Origin: Tetracladium setigerum
Lineage: Eukaryota; Ascomycota; Leotiomycetes; Helotiales
DNA length: 64,000 nt
NCBI GenBank assembly: GCA_031472005.1
Contig: PZJY01000006.1
Location: forward strand, 372,001 to 436,000
Direction of reading: 5' to 3'
A program made the position numbers and the translations under genes. A model generated the notes under the pieces. It had not been told where the DNA came from and did not search any database. It saw only the letters and a list, made by a program, of their open reading frames with translations. Position 1 is the stretch's first letter; each line of letters starts with the position of its first letter. This document shows positions 56,311 to 64,000 of the stretch, piece by piece.

Positions 56311-58505
56311 AAGGTCATTTCGAAGCAATCAGCTTCATAGTTGACATTTCGCCTTCGATGCTGTGCAGTACTTGACAGGTTTAGAGCGTCGCCAGAAAAT
56401 TGAGATAGAATTTCATCATGCCACGGGCGGAACTGCCGTCAATCTAATACCACATTCCGTGCCGACTCTTCGGCACGCAATTATTGTGGATCTACTGCAT
56501 CCGAATCCGATGACGGGTTGTGCGGCTGGATGACGGGTGGTGTCGTCAATTTCCACCACCGCAGTCAGTCCCATCCCTCACTCTCGCTCAAATCAAGACA
56601 CTTCGACGTCAAAGATTAATGACACGGGCATTCTCTCCTTTAAAGAGTCCGGCCCCTTGTCGGAATATGGAAAAGCATTTTTTAGCTGCTCCTGGGTTTT
56701 TTGTCCCGCACAATTTACTTTTCTACCTCGCTGATATTCAGACGGAAGCCAAACGAGGAGGCTGGGACCAAAACTCAAAAGTTGGGAAATGTGGAACTTT
56801 GTCTGTGCTCTGGACCCCTCTCTCTGGACCTGTAGGAATTGAACATTGACAACTGGAAGCATACCATTGCATAATAATGCAGTGTTTTGATGTTGTATTA
56901 CCTTGATTTTATCGGTGGTTATTCAGAGGTGTTGAAGTGGGTTTGTACTCCAATTCTCTTCCAATGGGCAGCCAAGGAAAATCCCACTCTCAACGACATG
57001 ACCAGCCTTGCAATACAATACGAAAATTCGCCTTCGTTTTTTTTCGTGTGTTGAATGAAGAGAGTAGGAGCGAAAGTATACTACTCTCCGTACCTAGAAG
57101 TATAGTAGTTGAAAATTTGGTACACATTTGTTTTGTACAGCGAATTTTGATTTGATTCTGATTTGGTTGCCTGAATGGATGGATCATGGATGTCGTTGGG
57201 TGCCAACCGGAAATAATGTCTCGCAGAAACATCCCTACTGTAATGTACTTGTATCCCTGGGCAGCAATATCCCATCCAATGAGGGCATATGCTATATATG
57301 GATCTATATTTTACCAGCGATAAGCATCGCACAAGAAAAGCCACCATGACACTAGCCATTTTCAAATCGTACGAGGCGGCGAGAGGTTCGGATAAATTTA
57401 TATACGTTGGAATAACACCTAGGGAGTCTTCGGCCCATCTATTTGCCCTCCATTTAGCCAATAACGGTTGTTCGCATAGATACCACTGTCATTTGTTGGT
57501 AGGTCTGAAACGCGCATCAGCACGTAAGATTTACCTAGTCAGAGAAGTATCGACGTATTCAAATAATAATTCATTATCTTGTTTTGGGTATCAGAATGTG
57601 TTGTAGCCTCACTCTCCCAAAGAAGTCTCTTTCTTCCTTCTGCTCCGAGGTACAGTATCTCCAAGCAGCTCCAAGAGAGGGGAAAGTATCAGATCTACAT
57701 TACATACGCTCGATACTTTGCCTGCTAATGACCACCAAGTCCGAGTTACCTCGCTCTCTCTCACGTCAGTAATCAACGAATTCGCCACATCCACATCACA
57801 TCACATCAAATCACCTTCCTCCGCGGTGTTTGCTCCTCTTTCTTCGTACAGTAACGTAACTCACCTAGACCAGCCTACATTACCACCAACCAAACAGCTC
57901 CAACAATGATAGAGTGGGGTGAGACTGAGTGGTGAAATTGATTATCATACGGAGGTAATCACCATCATGTCGTTGTTTTGGGAGCCCCCAAAAAAGAGCC
58001 TCGGCATCTTTTTTTTTTGGCTTTCAGGCTTTCAGCCCACCAAGCAGCCCACACTTCGTCCACGGTCCACCCATCACAATCGCAGGATCCCGTTCGCGAA
58101 CCACCACTCACTCACTCACTCACCCGAGCACCCCTCCCCCTGGGCCTGGGAAGTGCAGCAGACACTGCACCTCAACAAAACCTTCCTGCCTCACTCCCCC
58201 ATCCCCCTCCACTTCCCTTCCCTCTTCCCCTACCTTATTTGTACGCTTCCCTTGTCTTTCCTCCTTCCCTTTCTCTGTCTCTTCCTCCGTCACGAATGAT
58301 GTGCTTCTCTCCTCCTACTTGTTCCGACTTCTTCTTCTTCTTCCTCTCCTTAATCACGAATTCCCCCGGCTAGTTCATTTTCAGGGAAAGGAAAGGATTC
58401 AATTGACCCGATCTATTATTATTCACTTTTTTTTGTTTGATACCCCCCACCAAAGTAAAAACACTACCGAGGTACCTACCGTACCTATTCATTGAATTAA
58501 AGCTT
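56311..58505. other. Intergenic region, no gene seen
   Basis: Open frames of 60-130 codons occur but are overlapping and without domains. Those at 57919-58373 are CT-rich leader translated in different frames. About 58060-58500 is a long CT-rich leader for the J-protein gene. Confidence 0.4.
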
Positions 58506-59776
58506 ATGAAAGGGAAGAAAGAGAGAGGAAATCCATTTCATATGGACAGAGATACACGCCAGTCAACCGGCACAGGCGCAGCGGCTGCAGCAGCAGCTTA
58601 CACTTCTTTGGACTCCGAAGAGGAAGAGGAGTGCAATTATTACGCTCTACTCAACGTCTCGCCGCTCGCCTCATTCGAGGAGATCCGAGAAGGCTACCGC
58701 AAACAAGCGCTTCGCTTCCACCCCGATAAAAACAGAAATGTGAATTCCACGCGTATCTTTCAAAAGGTTGGCCAGGCCTGGGAAGTCTTGCGGGATGCGG
58801 GCCGGAGGAGGGAATACGATGAGTTATTCTCGCGCCTGAGGAGAGATGAGATTGATCGGGAGGTGCAGAGGCAATGGGAAGCTTCGCGGCGGAAACGAAG
58901 TTCGGAAGAGGAGATTGAGAGGGTGCGGAGGGCGAAGGAGTGGAGGTGGGAGGTGAGGAAGGGGTATCTGGAGCGATTGGGTGCTTGGAAGGAGTTTAGA
59001 GAGAGGCAGTTGGTGGCGATTCGCCATTATGATGTGTTGGTGAGGAGGTATGAGAAACAGTTGGATGATCAGCTGAAGGAGAGCGAGGAGACGATGGTGG
59101 GGAGGTTTACGGAGGCTATATCTATTTCTGAGGCGAAAGGGCAGCAGTTGGGGAATCATGAGGATGTCGTTTCCCGACTGATGGAGGCGAGGAGGGTGTA
59201 CCTCCTGAACCTGAAACTGGCGGGGCAGGCTTCCAAAGGAAGGCTGCAGTACTTGATTGCGGAGTTGGTGGATGGGAGGAAGGCGTATGAGGATGAAGAA
59301 TTCAGGATGAGGCAAACGCAAGCCAGACACGCTCTGGAGATCTTGGAAGCGAGAGATGGCGGCGACACACCGATCTTTAGTGTGATTGATAGAAGGAGAC
59401 AGTCGATCAATTACTGGCAGGCCTTACTCCGAGTGAGGAAAGCCTCGAACTCCTTCACACTGTTGGAGATGTTGGAGGAGGGGCCGTGGCATGACGGCGG
59501 CGGAGAGTGGGTGCGCGTTCCCGGGAGCATGAGTGTGGAAGGTGTGCGAGATCAGCATTCCATCTCATCCCTGGCTGTGGCGCGGCACAGTGTCCGCGGT
59601 GTGCAACGATTGTTTGCAATAGCTGTCATAGGGATTTAGAGTTGTTGAGGGAATTCGAGGCCTGGATGATCTCGGTGGAAGATCTGCCTACCTCGTTGCT
59701 TTCGTTGGAGTTTGAGGAGGGGAGTTCACCGATTGCATCTTGGGATGGTGCGGGCGTTGGGAGGTGTTGGGCGTGA
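58506..59776 (+). CDS. J-domain protein with C-terminal zinc ribbon, 1-base break
   Basis: The ATG at 58506 follows a long CT-rich leader. After a Ser/Ala-rich start comes a J-domain (YYALLNVSPLASFEEIREGYR ... RFHPDKNRN, HPD intact), then a long Arg/Glu-rich helical region (RKRSSEEEIERVRRAKEWRW), probably coiled coil. At 59523-59525 one missing G (CCCGGGAGC) changes frame. Restoring it gives EHECGRCARSAFHLIPGCG and CPRC...CNSC, a four-Cys-pair zinc site, and a stop at 59776 (423 residues). Without it the protein ends at 59639 with an unrelated tail. It is a likely Hsp70 co-chaperone; location and clients are unknown. The fungal J-plus-Cys-cluster architecture supports the repaired frame. Confidence 0.8.
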
Positions 59777-60824
59777 ATGCGCTGGGCTGGATTTTTCTTG
59801 ACAGCAATATATATATACCCGAGCTGAACAATAACATGTGGAATAAGAATATAAATGGTAGAAGGTCATAACATAATGCTGAAGTCTACCTAATAATGTC
59901 ATGAAAATCTGATGAAATGGGATTTGATTTGCCCAAGATCTTTGTACCCGCTGGTGAGAAAGGCTTTGCATTGAGGTACGCAACGTGAAGATGGGAACTT
60001 TCGCATTGACGATGATGGACGAAGAAGAATGTGCTATATACTTGATCATTGAGGAATGGACAATTTCCCGTCGTCCATCTCATCTGCATTTGGGTGATCG
60101 TTGGTTTTGAGAAGGCAAGAAGGTGCTGAGAGATCAAGATCTTGAGGGGGCTTCGTTTATACCCGCGCTAAGCCCGTATCTAGAATAGCATGCCTATCTA
60201 CGTTGCTTTAATGTGCCTATCTATTTTCATCGTTCTGAGAATTTAGAAACTTTGACATAGGTGTGTAGATGGGTGTTCTCACAGAATAACTCTGGCCTAT
60301 TGGTGGTGGGAAAATGAGGGCCAGTCTGCTTCTGGTGAAGCAATCTACCGCACATACACAGGGGAGGTAGCAATATACAAGAGAGATCGCGTCTAACCAA
60401 AACATGAAAGCGATTTGAAAGCCGTGATGTTGAATCAGCTATCAGGATCTATCTATCAATGCTCTATTAGGGAGATAAATAAAGCTTGTGAAAGCGAGTA
60501 AATCCGACTATAGCCTAGCGTGCCAAGGGCTCACGTGCGGTTCGCGCTTAAAACCCACTTCACTGCCAACGCGCGCTGTTAAGATTTTGGCCATTTGTAA
60601 AACCTCCCTCCAACGACACAAACGACTCCTCAATTTTTCACGACATCCAGAATTTGGACATTTCGAGTTCCAATCTTTCGAGGAGAGTCCATCATCTCAG
60701 AAGAATATTCTCTAGCCGGTAAACCTCATATAAGGCTGAAATCGGATGACGGGGATCTAAACGCGGTCCGAAAAAAAATACCCCTCCCTCATCAACCCCG
60801 CCATCCCATCCCATCTATCATATC
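59777..60824. other. Intergenic region / helicase promoter with CACGTG
   Basis: No supported gene. CACGTG occurs at 60532-60537 (GGCTCACGTGCGG), about 290 bp upstream of the helicase ATG. Confidence 0.45.
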
Positions 60825-63800
60825 ATGGCCGTCAATCCCACAGACCACGATCCGGTCAGCGACGCCGACTCCATACTAGAGTGGTATGACACCTCGCGGC
60901 CGCTGTTTATTGATCTGGTCGGCGACTATGCCGGAAAGGAATTATTTCTGGTGGAAGGCGATTCTATGTTGAGGCAATGTTTCGGTGACGAACGCATCGA
61001 CTTTCAAGGTAAATACAACTACAACCCCAGCAATTCCATTCCGTGAACGAACGAATGAATACAACCAACCCTCCACTCTTTGCCCAGACATTTTAATATC
61101 ACCAAGTGTCCAATTGGAGTCTTTTCAATGAGATACTCAGGAGACTGAGTTTCTCCTTGTTTCTTGGCAACCGATTAATCGATGACACGCGATGAGCTCG
61201 GGATAAGCTGCCCGGCACATTTATTCGCAATTGAACCAAAGCTTACTCTCTCTTCTCTAGGTGGATTCCAACTACTTCACGCAGTTTTTGTCGTGGAAAA
61301 ATTCCTCCAAAACCTTCTCAAACGCCACTGTCAATTTCATATTACATTCTTTGACGGTAAGAATACTTGCTCCACTTCCCAAACACACCATCAAAAACTT
61401 ACATTTCATGTAGATCATTCGGAGTTATGTGTTCCTTCCGGAGTCCCCGTAGCTTACAGGCCTCGATATCTTCTCGCACGAGAAGTAATCATCAGCCACT
61501 TAGTTGCGCGACCTCTGAAGAACTACCCTGTCGTCCAGATCAACACGTTCCCATCTCTGCAAAGTGCAGAGTTCTCCAAATATCTCGATGCCACTCCGAT
61601 TCACTTTGTGATGTCGCATGATGGCGCATTCGTCTCATCTGGCAAGGCCAGCGAGACTGAGCAAGACGATACCCTTGATAAGACATTACTGCGAGGTATC
61701 ATCTGGTTCTTCAACCTCAGAAAGCTGAAGGCAGCCTTGGTAAACACCATAGAATTCCGAGATTCAAAAATCTTCGTAATGATTGTGGACGCAGCCCCGC
61801 AATCAAAGGAGATAAGAAATTTGATGGAATTGAATTTCCCCAAGAAATTCTTGCCGCCAAGGATTCTCTCGAAAAGAGTCGAGATACCGATGATCTATCT
61901 GAAAATGCCTCGCTCGACCTCGATGACACCAAAGCTGCTTTGAAGGCCATTTCGTACGAAGACTCATTAGCAGCAAGTCATCTGCTAGCTGTGCATGCTT
62001 TGACTACCATTCTGAAAGGCAAAGATGTTGACATCTTCTTGCCATCCGCTTTTGCTTTACAGACAGTTCTCCTTAATCACCTCACGCTTTCTCAGCGAAG
62101 TCTTCCACTGATTACTTTCGATGGAGAATTCGAAGAGCAGGTCAAGGCATTCCTTACTTCGGTGTCACAAATCATCTATCAAACAATTAGTTCTGCAGAG
62201 GATAAGACCCAATTTAAGAACACTGCTGACATCATTGATGGTCGTCTCTTCCGACTAATTTTACAGGCCATGTGCGATGGTACTCTGAGTGAGCAGTTGC
62301 CCGAGGCAGCTATTCAAGACTGGACGTTGATCTACAAGGCTGTGGTAAAGTTGACCGAGGTCAAGCTCTCTCCAAAGGGGAGCGCTAAGTCCATATCTTC
62401 AACAATCACCAAACCAAAGGCGGATCTTGGAGAGGCCCCAGATGAGACGGGCGTTCTACCTTTCTCAAATTCGGTCTTTGATAAGCATCTTGCATCCATC
62501 AAAGTTGAAACCGACACATCTATTAACACTCGTCTCTCGGCGATGAAGATTTCTCGTGAGCCTCAATACTGGCACAGTCACAAGAGACCCCTCAATCCGA
62601 AATATGCCCCTCCACCAAAGGTCTCCAAATGGCGGTAGGTTTAAATCAATTCTCTGAGAATGCGAGGCTCTTTCCAATTAGTTGCTAACCTATTGAAACA
62701 GAAACCCGCTCAGAACCAACCAATTTTACATGAGCGAAATGACTAAATATGCCGCAAGTTTGACTGGAGCGAAAGGCAAGGCTTTGGATCCGGAAACAAT
62801 CACTGTTGGGCCAAAGGTTCTGCGAAAGATTGTGGAAGATAAGCCAGAAAAGCCCACGGCGCAAGGGAAGAAACCCATACCCAAGACTCAAAGGTCAACC
62901 AAAAGAAGGGCGAAGCAAAGAAAGGAACCAAGCAAGCTGCGGCTGGTATGTCGAAGAAGGATCAAATGAAAGCTGATAATCTGGCACGAAAGGGCGACAC
63001 AGAATTGGACAAGGCTTTGAATGCCTGGGGTGCTATCATGAAAGGCCTTGAAAGTGTTACAGATGACCAAGAACGCTATCTTAAGACTGTCGACTACCTC
63101 AACGGCCTAGATTCCGCAAAATTTGACCATTTAGAGGCCGAGGTCAGCGCATACATGCTGCAATCTTTGCTCTTCTGGTGGGCAGGTTACTGCAAAGCGG
63201 ACAAAAAGGCCGAGGGCTACTACGTCGTTGCTCTCATCTGGTCTACGATCCGTTCAGTCTGCACATCCAGGGCCGTGGTCACAAAGGTTATCCTGGAAAA
63301 TATTGAGAAAATCTGTTCGCTTCTTAAGATCTCGCACGCCATGACCGATCTACCAAAGACCCTCGCCGAACGCAAGTTGTCATTTGTTTTCAAATATCCC
63401 GTCCGATCACAATCTCTCGACATTGAGATGGAACAGTATGCATTCCAACTAGATTATTGCGGACCTTACATGGACCGAATGCTCGATGCAAAGGCCGATC
63501 CACGTGTCTCCAACTTCATCCCTGATGGCTGGCAACGAAAAGTGCTTGATCAGTTGGATGCCAACAAGAGTGTCTTCGTTGTTGCACCAACTTCGGCGGG
63601 AAAGACATTCATCAGTTTCTATGCTATGGAGCAAGTTTTGAGAGCTGATAATGATGGCGTTTTGGTTTTCGTTGCCCCAACAAAGGCTTTGGTCAATCAA
63701 ATTGCTGCAGAAGTTCAAGGTGTGTCCATCAACTACAGTTCCTCCCGAGGGTTTTCTAACTTGCATAGCACGCTTTTCAAAGCGATTCCCTCTACCTGGT

Positions 63801-64000
63801 AAAGGTGTCTGGGCCATTCATACTCGTGATTATCGAATCAATAACCCTACTGGATGCCAGATTCTTGTCACAGTACCACATATCTTGCAGACCATGTTGC
63901 TGTCTCCCTCGAACGCCAAATCATGGGCCCCGCGAGTTCGCCGAATCATTTTTGATGAAATTCATTCCATTGGATCGGCTGAAGATGGTGTAGTCTGGGA
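60825..64000 (+). CDS. DDX60/Ski2-like DExH-box helicase, N-terminal half, two 1-base breaks
   Basis: Exons 60825-61008, 61261-61356, 61414-62634, 62702-63719 and 63769-64000+ run off the window. The N-terminus (LVDLVGDYAG-like region, read as FIDLVGDYAGKELFLVEGDS) is typical of fungal DDX60-like proteins. The helicase core begins near 63520 with IPDGWQRKVLDQLDANKS, motif I APTSAGKTFISF and Ia FVAPTKALVNQI. Motif II is DEIH near 63957. Breaks lie at CCCC 61795-61798 (one C lost; VDAAPAIKGDK restored) and AAA 62890-62892 (one A lost; KTQKVNQKKGE restored). All intron phases then agree. The first intron is unusually long (252 nt). DDX60-type helicases are RNA helicases of the Ski2 group. The role in fungi is not established. 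Confidence 0.88.

Overview
The window is nuclear DNA from a filamentous ascomycete. Genes have short (mostly 41-150 nt) GT-AG introns with CTAAC/CTGAC-type branch sites, there is a spliced Zn(II)2Cys6 factor, a fungal 2EXR-type protein and a secreted intradiol dioxygenase, and intergenic DNA holds scattered AT-rich relics. The mix of families is most like Leotiomycetes (Helotiales), but that placement is inference.

Layout: 0-3.6 kb carries the 3' end of a large protein, a tRNA-Asp(GTC) and a possible 31-codon gene. 4.0-6.4 kb has a membrane J-protein and RNA polymerase I subunit RPA43 sharing a divergent promoter. 6.9-8.3 kb has no convincing gene but holds about 12 copies of a ~45-nt element spaced ~95 bp apart, the most unusual feature here. 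9.7-24.9 kb is gene-dense: zinc alcohol dehydrogenase, RPB2, PET117, V-ATPase subunit G, a mitochondrial-type lipase, small membrane proteins, a MYND-finger protein and a secreted intradiol dioxygenase. 26.6-32.3 kb encodes an 11-exon full-size ABCA-type transporter. 32.5-44.7 kb is sparse, with inverted repeats, AT-rich relics, an F-box protein, a secreted-protein gene with an in-frame stop, and an FAD amine/amino-acid oxidase. 44.8-64 kb holds a myo-inositol-type MFS transporter, a Zn cluster transcription factor, a RecQ helicase diverging from a 2EXR protein, a J-domain/zinc-ribbon protein and the 5' part of a DDX60/Ski2-like helicase running off the window.

A striking property is technical: at least nine coding frames (RPB2, dioxygenase, MYND protein twice, Zn cluster factor, 2EXR protein, J-protein, helicase twice) are each broken by exactly one missing base, mostly inside a homopolymer, and adding one base restores conserved sequence and downstream splice phases. 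This points to homopolymer undercalling in the assembly rather than mass pseudogenisation. Such genes are annotated as CDS with the break noted.

The genes do not form one pathway. Most are housekeeping (transcription, proton pumping, respiration assembly, DNA repair), with accessory secreted, transport and oxidoreductase functions interspersed.
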